The position numbers and the translations under genes were made by a program. A stretch of DNA of 64,000 bases from positions 2,328,001 to 2,392,000 of the forward strand of contig JADLSH010000388.1 of the NCBI GenBank assembly GCA_016169945.1, in the 5' to 3' direction. Positions within the stretch are counted from its first letter, which is position 1, and every line of letters begins with the position of its first letter. The notes beneath the pieces are model-generated. The model did not search any database, had not been told where the DNA came from, and worked only from the letters and a program-made list of their open reading frames with translations. This document shows, in pieces, positions 34,173 to 44,345 of this stretch. The DNA comes from Trachythela sp. YZ-2020 (lineage: Eukaryota > Cnidaria > Anthozoa > Malacalcyonacea > Clavulariidae).

Positions 34173-35900
34173 TCAAGTTCTAAAAATCGACCAGGCGATT
34201 AGGCAGCAAACGGCGGAATGAAATCTGAAAAATATATTCAACGGATGTAGGATGTATCCGATGGGCTTTAAATTTCTCTGAATCGAAGTGTATTTTTCTC
34301 CGGGCGTTGAAATAATGATTTCAACAAAAAATGAATTTTCAATCCAAAGGCCAATGTTGGTGGTAAGCAAGAATAGAACGCACTGACTGATCCACGTTGT
34401 CCTCCGACCCTTTGTCGGCTGATGTCGGCGAAGATTTATTAATGTGGCTGTTTGAAAGACGTACTGTAGCATTGCAAGCGTGTCTGCGGCAATGTCTACG
34501 TGGCGAACGTTAGAATGAGCATCCAAGCCATGTTCAAGATTTGGATTAAACTCGATCAAGATCAAACTGTACAAATGAAATCCCTCCCACAAAAGGCTAC
34601 CGACTAGGGTGATGTATAACAAGGCATCGTCGTGGTCTAGCGAGGTTCTCTGAGCGTCCCAAGCCAGCGACTGTGTAGACAACAGAATGATATAGCATGC
34701 AAAGATTTGTGTAATGTAGAGGGTTATAATTCCGCCTGAGTATGCAACGTGATAGATTTGATGCGTCTGACCAGTAGCGGCTGACGCGATGACGAGGAGT
34801 ATAAACACAACACCAAAACAACAACCCATAATGATGCCACGGCCTAAACTTCTAGGCATGGCCGCTCTTATTCCGTCCGCGCCGCGGCCTTCGTCGCGTC
34901 GTTGATCCGCTTCACCGGCATCCGCGTGAATTTGACATGCACATGTTCGGCAGTGCGGCGAGGCGACCGCCTGAGTCGGTAACAAATCTTGCCATATTTG
35001 GTAAAGCAAACTGGCTGCTATCAACAAATATTCTACGAAAAGCGGCGAAAAATATTTCTCGGCATTTCTAAGCGGAAAGGGGTAGCTTGTGCAAGATGCC
35101 AACTCGCTGACTTCTTCAGAACACAGAGTCCAGAACCACAATGCCAAATTAGTTCCCAAAAGATGCGCCATGACAATTTGAATGCCAGGGGTGTCATCCG
35201 GAATTCTAGCTTTGTAGAATCTGTTTAAGAATAGTGTTTGTACTACAATGTACAGGGCTTTCATTACATTTACTGTGGCCGCAACCTGTTCCCCACAAGT
35301 TATATGATCAATCGCAATGCCTAAGCTATAACCGAAACTCGAGAATCCAAAAAGATATAACCCGCCTTGGTAGAAAACCCGCATCAAGGCCTCGGGTGGG
35401 TAGCCTGCACGTAAACTCCAATCGCGATATGTAAGAGTCTCGCGAGCGAATAACCACAGATACAACATCTTCACAATCGCTAGCACTATACATCCAAGCA
35501 TGAAATATTGTTGTATATTCCCAGCGTTTGGAACAATGACTCCCTTTAGCGGGACAACTAAATTGACGACGACAGTTATACTGAGAAATAAGTATAGATA
35601 TACGATACCAGATTGTCTGAAATAGGCGCGTTGTTCGTTCACTGCCCGCGTTAATACAATACAAGGTAGGCATAGGCAATTAACTAATGCTTCTAGTTTA
35701 CCACCAAAGACTGCTCGCCACGGACCTCTACATAACTGGGTGATGTTAGAACAATGTAAGCAAAGCGTTGATAGTAAACCAAGGTACCAAGCATCTTGAG
35801 GGACTGGCTGATCAGCTGGGATATTCTGTTGTCGTTCCTGCAATAAATTTGCATATCCGTTCGGAGCTGGTTGTTGTTGTACTATGCCACCATCGGCCAT
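34173..35900 (-). CDS. Otopetrin B2, intronless proton-channel family protein, 575 aa
   Basis: I chose the ATG at 35898-35900 (MADGGIVQQQPAPNG); the frame is open further upstream but without a matching start in B1. The protein is highly similar to B1 along its whole length, with the same hallmarks (LLGTNLALWFWTLCSE, FSPLFVEYLLIAASLLYQIW, LDHDDALLYITLVGSLLWEG, ILHPLNIFFRFHSAVCCLIA). It keeps the HCRTCACQI motif in the loop near residue 325 that B1 lost. No frameshift is seen, so it is probably functional. It lies in mirror orientation to B1 and is divergent from A2. Confidence 0.92.
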   Translation of the reverse strand: MADGGIVQQQPAPNGYANLLQERQQNIPADQPVPQDAWYLGLLSTLCLHCSNITQLCRGPWRAVFGGKLEALVNCLCLPCIVLTRAVNEQRAYFRQSGIVYLYLFLSITVVVNLVVPLKGVIVPNAGNIQQYFMLGCIVLAIVKMLYLWLFARETLTYRDWSLRAGYPPEALMRVFYQGGLYLFGFSSFGYSLGIAIDHITCGEQVAATVNVMKALYIVVQTLFLNRFYKARIPDDTPGIQIVMAHLLGTNLALWFWTLCSEEVSELASCTSYPFPLRNAEKYFSPLFVEYLLIAASLLYQIWQDLLPTQAVASPHCRTCACQIHADAGEADQRRDEGRGADGIRAAMPRSLGRGIIMGCCFGVVFILLVIASAATGQTHQIYHVAYSGGIITLYITQIFACYIILLSTQSLAWDAQRTSLDHDDALLYITLVGSLLWEGFHLYSLILIEFNPNLEHGLDAHSNVRHVDIAADTLAMLQYVFQTATLINLRRHQPTKGRRTTWISQCVLFLLTTNIGLWIENSFFVEIIISTPGEKYTSIQRNLKPIGYILHPLNIFFRFHSAVCCLIAWSIFRT

Positions 35901-37408
35901 TTTAAATGTTTCAATTTTCTCGCGAACTTCTTCAGTAAACAGTTTTTTGATTAGAATGACCGAACAAGCAAGGAAAACCAATGCAGCAGTATTTCTTAGT
36001 ATTCGCTGAAACTTAATATCGATTTAGGATAAATGGTTTCCGCCTTCCGGCTAAAATTCAAGGAAGAGCATTTCGGGAAACTGAATAATTATGAAAATGT
36101 GCAAGAACCTGTTCACACGATCCGATTTGTCGGATCCAATTCTCCTCTTGACGCATGTGATTCACTGGATTTTCTGACAAGGTGAGGCTATTGGCTCATA
36201 CCTGGCGAAAAGTGCAGTTGTTGTTGTATTGTATGAAATCACATATGTCAGGAGGGGAATCGAAATCGAATTCGAATCTGTCGGATTTGTCGACATAAAG
36301 TTGAGTCGAGCCAGATTTGAACTAGGCTCGAGATTACCAGCCGAGAACCCCAAAGGCTAGATTTGCTCCAAGTCTGTCTCTTATTAAAAGGGGTTTTTAT
36401 TGGGGAGTTTATACAAAGGATTGGGGGTTATAAAGAGCGCATGAACTACGAAGTTATAAAATAAAAACCCCTTTAAGAGACAGACTTGGAGCAAGTCTAC
36501 CCAAAGGCTAGAATCTAAGCCTAGATTTGAACCCGCGTATTTAGCGACCCGGGCTGGCGCTCTGCCAGTGTGCTATTGAGCTATCAATGAGCATAGTTAA
36601 TCGAGGTATGTATCGTCTTGAAACTTGGCAAACTTCAAAGCGTCAATGAGCTACGATTTTACGATGAGACGACTTCACCGTGTACAAATCTTTTGAAATT
36701 TTGCTTTTTAATATTTCAAGAGCACGGTTGAGTGCACGACAATGAACACGGACAAAAATATAGAACAAAGATTCATTTGCAATATATGTATTGCAAAATG
36801 TCGACATTGCATGGGTTGATTAAAAAATCAAACATTCTTCAGTATGCATGATTGTTAATCCCACTCTGTCTCAGATGTTTTGACAAATGTTTCAACCTAA
36901 AGGGATATTTGTAAAGTAAAATTTAGCTTGTTAATTTGTGCGGGCCTAAACTTGTTCATCTGCACAGCCACAAGCTAAACTGTGGTTGGTTAGAAAAACT
37001 GAAAGCCTTTCCACCGAATTTGCTATCGTCACGGGAATATTATACCACATCATGTGCTTAAATATGCCATATATAGTCTCTAGATTTGAATTTGCGCTGT
37101 CCCCAGTTAACTCTCATATAGCTCTCAGAAAAAGCCGGTAAATCATAAATCATTGTGCTTGAAAATAACTTATTGTACATTTGTACGGATCTTGTTATGA
37201 AATCGCTGGTCTGTACGGGTCTTAACTTGCAGACCACAGGATTTTGCCCGGAAGCTAAGCTGTAGTCGATTCCAAAAATTTGAAACTTTTCCGGCGAACA
37301 CACTATGGTTTATTGGTTTTCTAGGTAACACAGTTTGATCTGAGAATCTGAGATAATAGTGTTTTCTGCTTAAGACAGAATTAACCCAGTTTTCTCTGAA
37401 AGCTTGTC
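35901..37408. promoter_or_regulatory. Divergent intergenic region of otopetrins B2 and A2
   Basis: This 1.51 kb between start codons is the mirror counterpart of 26246-27735. It differs by an extra palindromic insertion at about 36363-36500 (ccaagtctgtctcttattaa / ttaagagacagacttggagc). It also differs in the Sp1-like and AT-rich stretches near 37100-37300, which have no match in the other arm. Confidence 0.7.
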
Positions 37409-39187
37409 ATGGCGAGTACTGGACAAAGCAGTAGCACCATAGAATCAAGCCGACCAAGCGTATCATCGACGACATCGTATTTATTGGCTACTGGAAATTC
37501 TGGCTCAAGATACACCAGTGAAGCAAGTCAACGGCCTGTTACCCCTGCAGAAAGTATAATACGCCAAAATTGGTACTATACGTTATCATCAACATTACTT
37601 GACCAATGGGAGAATATTCGAGATTTATACGCCGGTTCGTGGCGTGCATTTCTTGGGGGAAAACTCGAAGCAATTTTACGATTTTTTTGCCTACCGTGTT
37701 CGGTATTAACGCGCGCAATAAATGGACGCCGCCGATATTTCAGGTATCAAACTGGTATCGTGTATCTATACGTATATCTTTGCGCTACTGTGGTGCTCAA
37801 TTTGGTGGTAGCTTTAAAGAGTATTCACTTCTCAATGGCTGAAATCATTCAAAAATGTTTTGTAATTTTAAGTATGGTCGTCGCCATTATTCTCATGTCG
37901 TATTTATACGAGAAGTACGAGACGGTGAGATTTCCTCAGTCGCGCAGTACATTATTACGTGTGTTTTACGAAGGCGGCACGTATTTTTTCGGTTTCTCAA
38001 GTTTTGGTTACAGTGTTTGTGTTGTTATCGACTATGTTTCATGCGGTCAATTACTAGATGCAATTGTGGCAGCCATGAAAGCTATGTTTATAGTGTCACA
38101 AATACTATTCCTTCACCTCTTTTACGGAGCTAGCTTTCCGGAAGACACACCGCACATTCAAGTCACTCTGGCGCATCTTCTAGGAACAAATTTAGGGTTA
38201 TGGTTTTGGACATTGTGTTCTGAACAGGCCGGGGAGATGCTGAAAGAATGTATACATTACCCCATACATCTAGGCGGTTCGGATAACTACTTTTCGCCGC
38301 TTTTCGTGGAATATTTGCTTCTAGCTGCTAGTTTGTTTTATCAAATATGGAAAGGGAGCTTGTCATCGAGGGAAAGGGAAATATGTTTAACCCAACGCCA
38401 CTGTCCTACTTGTTATTGCCATATACAAGAAGCTAGTCGAACGGTTGAAAACAATCAATCCGAAGTTGAGAACATAAATAATACAACGAGTAATACTACT
38501 AGAACTACTGGAACGTCTAGAACAGATAATCCAAGCTCGGGGCTCGGCTTTTTCATTGGTGGTTGCTTTGCAGCACTATTTATTGTTTTGGTTCTAATGT
38601 CGACTGACACAAGTGCAAGCCATCAAGATTATCATAGAGCGTATTCAGTTGGAATTTTCGTTCTCTACTTTACTCAAGTTTCTGCATGTTATATTTGTCA
38701 ACTGTCCTTACAATCCCACCAACGTGACCCCGAACGCACTTCACTTGATCATGAAGATATCTTGCTGTATTTCTCGCTGGCAGGAATTCTGCTCTGGGAA
38801 GGCTTTCACGCTTATAGCTTAATATTAAGCGGTTTAAACAATGGTTCTATGTTGCTTGACCTTGCAAAAGATACACTGGCAATCGCACAACATTTATTCC
38901 AAACAACGACCTTAATTGACCTACGCAGGCATCAAAGCACGCAAGGTCAGTCCTCTGTATGGCTTTGTCAATGTGTTTTGTTCCTGCTGATTACAAATCT
39001 AACTTTGTGGGTCCAGGATTCGTTCTTTTTTGAAGTGGATATCACAACACCTGGCGAAAGATATATAAAAATGCAGCACGATTTGAAAACGATTGGATAC
39101 ATTGTCCATCCGTTGGGTATCTTTTTTAGATTTCACTCATCCGTTTGTTGCGTAATTGCGTGGTCTATTTTTAGAACTGGGACGTAA
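37409..39187 (+). CDS. Otopetrin A2, intronless proton-channel family protein, 592 aa
   Basis: The start ATG at 37409 (MASTGQSSSTIESSRPS) matches A1. A Ser/Thr-rich cytoplasmic N-terminus of about 70 residues is followed by membrane segments including VYLYVYLCATVVLNLVVAL, FEGGTYFFGFSSFGYSVCV-like, HLLGTNLGLWFWTLCSE, FVEYLLLAASLFYQIW, GLGFFIGGCFAALFIVLV, VGIFVLYFTQVSACYI and LLYFSLAGILLWEGFHAY. The end, FLLITNLTLWVQDSFFFE and IVHPLGIFFRFHSSVCCVIA, is the conserved otopetrin C-terminus. An HCPTCYCHI motif lies in the central loop. The A and B types share the fold but differ strongly at the N-terminus and in the loop. It is the intact partner of A1. Confidence 0.92.
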   Translation: MASTGQSSSTIESSRPSVSSTTSYLLATGNSGSRYTSEASQRPVTPAESIIRQNWYYTLSSTLLDQWENIRDLYAGSWRAFLGGKLEAILRFFCLPCSVLTRAINGRRRYFRYQTGIVYLYVYLCATVVLNLVVALKSIHFSMAEIIQKCFVILSMVVAIILMSYLYEKYETVRFPQSRSTLLRVFYEGGTYFFGFSSFGYSVCVVIDYVSCGQLLDAIVAAMKAMFIVSQILFLHLFYGASFPEDTPHIQVTLAHLLGTNLGLWFWTLCSEQAGEMLKECIHYPIHLGGSDNYFSPLFVEYLLLAASLFYQIWKGSLSSREREICLTQRHCPTCYCHIQEASRTVENNQSEVENINNTTSNTTRTTGTSRTDNPSSGLGFFIGGCFAALFIVLVLMSTDTSASHQDYHRAYSVGIFVLYFTQVSACYICQLSLQSHQRDPERTSLDHEDILLYFSLAGILLWEGFHAYSLILSGLNNGSMLLDLAKDTLAIAQHLFQTTTLIDLRRHQSTQGQSSVWLCQCVLFLLITNLTLWVQDSFFFEVDITTPGERYIKMQHDLKTIGYIVHPLGIFFRFHSSVCCVIAWSIFRTGT

Positions 39188-39489
39188 TGTGATTGGTTTC
39201 TCATGTGACACTTGATTGACAAGGTTCTCAATCTCAGAAATTTAGAATGAATTACAGTAAAGCCCAGGACAAGGATTATTCTTTACAACTCCAGTAAATG
39301 TAAGACTCTCAAAACAATAAACATTCTATATATAGCATTAGTTATTATGCACTATTCAATTGACCCCCCCCCCCCGAGCGATGCGTTGCGATTTAATGAT
39401 AATGCGTTTTGATTGACAATACAAGATTTTTTAGTGAATTATACGAGAGATTTTTACACAATACCTGCTGTTGAGTTGACAATTTGTTT

Positions 39490-42400
39490 CTACTCATTTC
39501 TGGATCTGTCCTCTTTTTTCTGAGATCTCAATTTCTTTTCCTTCAAACGTCGTTCACGATTAGATTTGATCCTAAAAACACAACATGCATAAATTAAGCA
39601 GCTGTTCAGCCTGTGGTTTGAGTCTGAACTACCTGAAAGAGATTAACGTTTCGAGTTACGGCCCCTTTGTCAGCCCGGGCGTTGAGCGAGGTCGGCAGTT
39701 TTTGCGGCAACTTCCAAAACAATTTCTGCGCAGAGCCACCTTCAGAAAAACAGTGAACATAACCCGAGTCTCTCTCCACCGATATTATCATTCTCGTTCA
39801 TTTCTTTGTTGCCTTCTGGGCATGTTTAGCAAGAAAAATATCGGCAAAGTAAAACGAGATTCATGCTCACAATTTCACTGCGACTATACTTTTTACCTAA
39901 CATCGTCCTGTGTCCGAAATTGTGTCGCAAGTTGCACTAAGAATTGCCTCGTGTAACAAGGCCTTAAATGCATATATTATTGAAATTTTCGTCATGCACT
40001 ATTTATGACATCCACAAAACGAGACCTCAAGAAGTATTATTGAATTTCGGTAAGGGAATTTTCATATTCGGTGGTTGACGGTTGTGTAAAACTACCTGAA
40101 AAATACAACAAGAACTTCGACGTCAAAACTGCGTCGAAATGTCGAAGTTCTTATTGTATTTTTCAGGTAGTTTTACACAACAGTCAACCGCCGAATCTTC
40201 GTTATACTCTACCCACACTGGCACCGCACGTTCGCAGTTTTCATATTGCCTTCTTCGCTTTTGTTGTCATAAATACAGTCGAACTTCTCTACGGACACCG
40301 AAGAGACACAAAATGTCCATTTTAGAAAGGTTTTGTTTCTGAGACTTTGGAAACTGTCCGTAATAGAGATCGAGGTCTCCGTAAGAAGTGATTTGTCTGG
40401 ACAATCATGCTCTTTTGTCATATTCATTAGTCTGTACAAAGTGCAAATATGCAACTCTTGTCAAACTCTCTTTTACTGCCATTATATCCTAGACAGTTGA
40501 CTGGCGCGCACAGAAAGTGAGGCATGCACAGGGAAAAATTAAGGTCAGTTGAAATCTTCAACCGTTTAACCAAGACCTTTATACAACGTACGTACAATTC
40601 AGTAATCTTTGCTTTCTTTTCTTCGGATGTTTCATTTGGAATAATCGAGACATTTTCTAATATTTGTCGAACTTTTTCAACACCGTCCATCAAGTTCTTT
40701 TGTTGATTTCTAAAACGACTTGATTGTACAACCAGTTCAAACTCTTTATTGATGCGACTGCTTTCCTATAACATGGTATGAGGGATGAGGTGGAATTTTG
40801 TACATTAAAAACTCCACATTCCCAGGCAGGGGTACACGTGCCCCCCGCCCCCCCCTACTCTTTTTCAAAATGGAAAAGATTCCTCATTTCTGAAATAAAA
40901 ATGCCCTCTTTTCTAGTCTGAAAGTGCCCGTTTCCAATCACTGGGTAAAATCCATTTACTTGTAACTTTTAGATTAGGTAAAAAACATTACTCAGAATGT
41001 GGGAAATGGTGTTGCAGAGACCTTAGAAATCCAATTTTTTGCCGGGGAGATCCCGTCAAACCCCACCAGGATAATTTTGACCCCCCCCCAAAAAAAAACG
41101 ATGCTCAGTGTACCACTGATAGGTGCCCCTTTTTGGCAGTGCCCCCCCCCCCTCCACTGTTGAGATGCTTCCATGGCCTTTGTTCCCAGGTCCCATTACA
41201 AGTAAAAGTTGGCTTTGGAAATGTACATGAATAAAATTCAGCTCTTCTGTGCCAATTTTTACCTACTCTGACATAGTGTGAACATGGTCCAAACGACCAT
41301 GATGTTATTCTAGCTTTTTTTTATTATATCCTAAACAGCAGAGGGTCTGGGGCAGCCATAACCCCCCCCCCCCCCCACATGTTAAAAATGTCAAAAATAT
41401 AAACGTAAACAAGATAAATAATATGTGTGTGTACAAATTGTGAAACGAATTTCAGGCCGTCTGTCGTTTTTTAACTTTGCTGGGTTTCCAACGGGGAAAA
41501 AGATTTCCACGTCGCAAATTTTTACTGCACTGAAACCTTTGATGAGATGATTGACTATACAAATTCAATCCAAGATTGACGACGTCCTGAGAAAAACTCT
41601 GGTTTGTAATACTTTCTGCTGCCCTGTCAGATGTTATGAACAGATGTTAGTATATTAAACAGAAATATTAAAAATACCTCTTGCAGTAGTTTTTGTCTGA
41701 TCCAGTATGGTATCCATTGAGCACTCATTACATGAAAACGGACGTCAACTTTTGTATTAACTAAGAAATAATAAATTGAGCAAAAGTGTTTTGATGGAAA
41801 ATGAATTATTCATATCTGGGCTATGGCGAAACATAGTTCAAACCCCCTCGTTTAAAGCAGTGAAAGCTCATATGGATTGGGTGTAAGTGCATCTGTGGAA
41901 ATGAAGATGTGAATATGAAATGAACTACAGTCGAACTTGTATTAAGCGGTCACCCTCGGGGATTTCGCAAGTGACCGCTTAATACAGGTTGACCGCTTAA
42001 TACAGGTCTTGTAGAGAATCACCACACAGATTAAATATAACATTTCATATAACTAAATTTGAACTAAACAGTAATACATTTCAATACACATACCAATACG
42101 TCCACACAAACTGAAAATACTGTTGACACTTTCAGTCATTACAGTAGTTCGAGTATTAGATAAAAAAACTTAAAGACTTTGACATGTTGCCGAATAAAGA
42201 TTTAATTATATATTGTATTATGTTTGCTGTAGTTACTTCCCACTGACCGTTTAATACAGTTTCAAAACAATGAAAAATTAAGTTTGGGACCGTCGAAAAG
42301 GTGACCACGTCCGCTTAATAGAGGTGACCATTCAATAAAGGTCACTTAACAAAGGGTGACCACTTAATACGGTGCCGCTTAATACAGGTTTGACTCTATA

Positions 42401-43764
42401 AATATAAATAATACGAAGATTTTTCTCGGCATCTTGTTCGATGGGAATAATAGTTGATGGTGTTTGTGGATGGAATATTTGAACGAAAATTTATATACAT
42501 TTTTAGACCTAGCCAACTATTCCTTCCACAAACACCATCAACTATAAATATAAATATTTGAATTATACCTTTATTGACATTCTGTCCACCAGGCCCAGGA
42601 CTTCTGGAATATTTTATTTTTAGGAATTCTGAACAATAAAAGTTTAAGAAATAGCCATTAATAGAAAATATTAATAACAAACGCCCCCCATACAAAACAG
42701 CCCCTCTATTCTATAAACCCAACACCAGCACATTTGGACATTTTCCCACCCCCATTTTACAAACTTTGGTATAAAAAGAATATAATTATTTTAACAAGGA
42801 TCAATTGAAGTTAACGACCCCCCTATGCCAATGGGGTCGTATACTTCAATAACAAATATTCGGATTGAAGTATACGACCCCCCTTGTATTATATCGTTAA
42901 ATTTACGGGTTTTTGTGTCTGTTTCAAAGGAATTTTTATGACTTCTCTTTATTCTCCATCTATGTCTCAGTTCATTGATTTTTTGACCAGGAAACAAATT
43001 CAAAAGACTTTCAACACGATCAATAATATGCGCTTGAGGTGTTTTGTTTTGCAATTTTGTCTCCGTGTTTTGATCGCAAACTGCATCTTGTAAATATCTG
43101 TTCGATGACTCATTGCTGGAAAGGCGTTATAAAAGGCCTTAAAATGTTTGGCGAGCATACTGCAACAGTATTCCACCGACGAAATGTCTATCCACGACGA
43201 ACTGCGAGAAGTAATCTTTGGCGACAACATGGAAGTGACGATAGATTTCCTGAAGCAACACGGTCTCGTCGCAAGCCAGAGAACTTTAGAAACCACCAAA
43301 TATATAAAAAGAAGCTAAACGAAATTCTCGATATAAAAATCATGAATAAAAATCATGAATCATGATAAAAAGCTATTATTTTGGGGGGTCGTATACTTCA
43401 ATGGCCATTGAAGTATACGACTCCCTTGGGGCAGGGGGGTCGTTAACTTCAATTGATCCTTTTAACAACACCTTACCTACTGGAATAGGACCATTGAACT
43501 GTTCTCTCTGTAAGACAAAACAAAAATAGTTAAATACTTGTAAAAAACTAACACCAATTCAATATTAAAAATATTAGTATAGTACTTGAAACATTCTGTA
43601 ATAATATATTTAATAGAATACAAAATAAATACCGTTTCTTCTTGGTCAGTAGGATTACTGAAGTTGCCAGTATGCAGCAGCCGTAGTAATGAATAAGAAC
43701 AACGATTTATTATCTGCAAATTTTGAACAAAACCTGAGGAAACAACGAGTACATTTTTTAACAT
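39490..43764 (-). CDS. MRPL58: MRPL58 / ICT1, mitochondrial peptidyl-tRNA hydrolase, 185 aa, 6 exons
   Basis: ICT1 frees stalled nascent chains on the mitochondrial ribosome and is also a large-subunit protein. Exons on the minus strand: 43633-43764, 43477-43507, 42569-42628, 41678-41760, 40596-40765, 39490-39571; all phases agree, total 186 codons with stop. Exon 1 is Arg/Leu/Ser-rich and looks like a mitochondrial presequence. Exon 3 carries the catalytic GGQ at residues 68-70 within SRSPGPGGQNVNK. Exon 4 reads VDVRFHVMSAQWIPYWIRQK, and exon 5 ESSRINKEFELVVQSSRFRNQ, where human has a similar INRLGELIL and SSRYQFRN block. The last exon is the Lys/Arg-rich tail (NRERRLKEKKLRSQKK) that reaches into the mRNA channel. 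Head-to-head with the kinase gene. Confidence 0.93.
40060..40200. mobile_element. Foldback in the last intron of MRPL58
   Basis: Arms cggtggttgacggttgtgta / acacaacagtcaaccgccga and gaaaaatacaacaagaactt / aagttcttattgtatttttc are near-perfect inverted copies around a short centre (aaaactgcgtcg). Confidence 0.9.
41933..42402. mobile_element. Pogo/Tigger-like MITE with CAGTCGAAC end
   Basis: It starts ta-cagtcgaacttgtattaag and ends cttaatacaggtttgactc-ta. Repeated agtgaccgcttaatacagg and gtgaccacttaatac words lie at both ends, around about 250 bp of AT-rich filler. TA borders and the CAGTCGAA start are typical of pogo/Tigger families. No transposase. A second CAGTCGAACTTCTC-type end is near 40278. 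Confidence 0.75.
42799..43461. mobile_element. Terminal-inverted-repeat DNA element in MRPL58 intron 2
   Basis: Ends ggatcaattgaagttaacga and tcgttaacttcaattgatcc are exact inverted copies. An inner pair, gggtcgtatacttcaat, is repeated four times near the ends. The interior (43183-43318) encodes a short open frame MSIHDELREVIFGD...IDFLKQHGLVASQRT that faintly recalls the N-terminus of ISXO2/Merlin-type transposases. If so, this is a decayed or deleted derivative. Confidence 0.75.
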
Positions 43765-44345
43765 TTTGTAACAAGAAATTTTTAAAACAGAAAATTTTCC
43801 CGCGAGAAATGGCGCTAGCGGTAGTCGAGGTGGATACTTGGTTTAAGCAACAACATAACGTTTCTTCAACGCAATTTATGCAGAACAATTAAAATTTATA
43901 TAAACAAACTCAACTGCAAAAGAATGAAAATATGCATACGGAATACTTATTTGTTCGCTAGTCTAGAACTGTTTTACCAAATTTCCCCTTGAAAAGTTTT
44001 CCTTGACACGTTTTATATGTGCGCGTTTACGACAAAAAAATCACAACGGTTTCCCGGGACGGACATGTCTCAATCTCTTGAAAATTTGTCTTTTTTGTCG
44101 TATACGCAAACGGAACTTATCAAATAAATGTCACGGAAAACTTGTCAAAGAATACTTGCTCGTCTTGACTGAACTTAACACTGTATAAATTCATTGTTAG
44201 TGCGAAACGCGCGAAATTTGAATTTGCGCAAAACATTCTAATTACCACAAAAATTGATTACGTCATAAAAGAACAAGAGCGAAGCCAATCAGAACGTTGA
44301 CGCACTGCGCAAAAATGACGCACGCGTCTTAAACCTCAAAAGAGT
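43765..44345. promoter_or_regulatory. Shared upstream region of MRPL58 and the TSSK4-like kinase
   Basis: 581 bp between two divergent start codons. It is AT-rich near MRPL58 and contains aatttgcgcaaa, gacgcactgcgcaaaaatgacg and acgcgtc words near the kinase start. No transposon is recognisable, unlike most intergenic DNA here, which suggests constraint. Confidence 0.6.

Noticed and set aside
37606..38133. Additional plus-strand frames within otopetrin A2
   Set aside because: Out-of-frame shadows; the same shadows appear in A1, as expected from sequence similarity.
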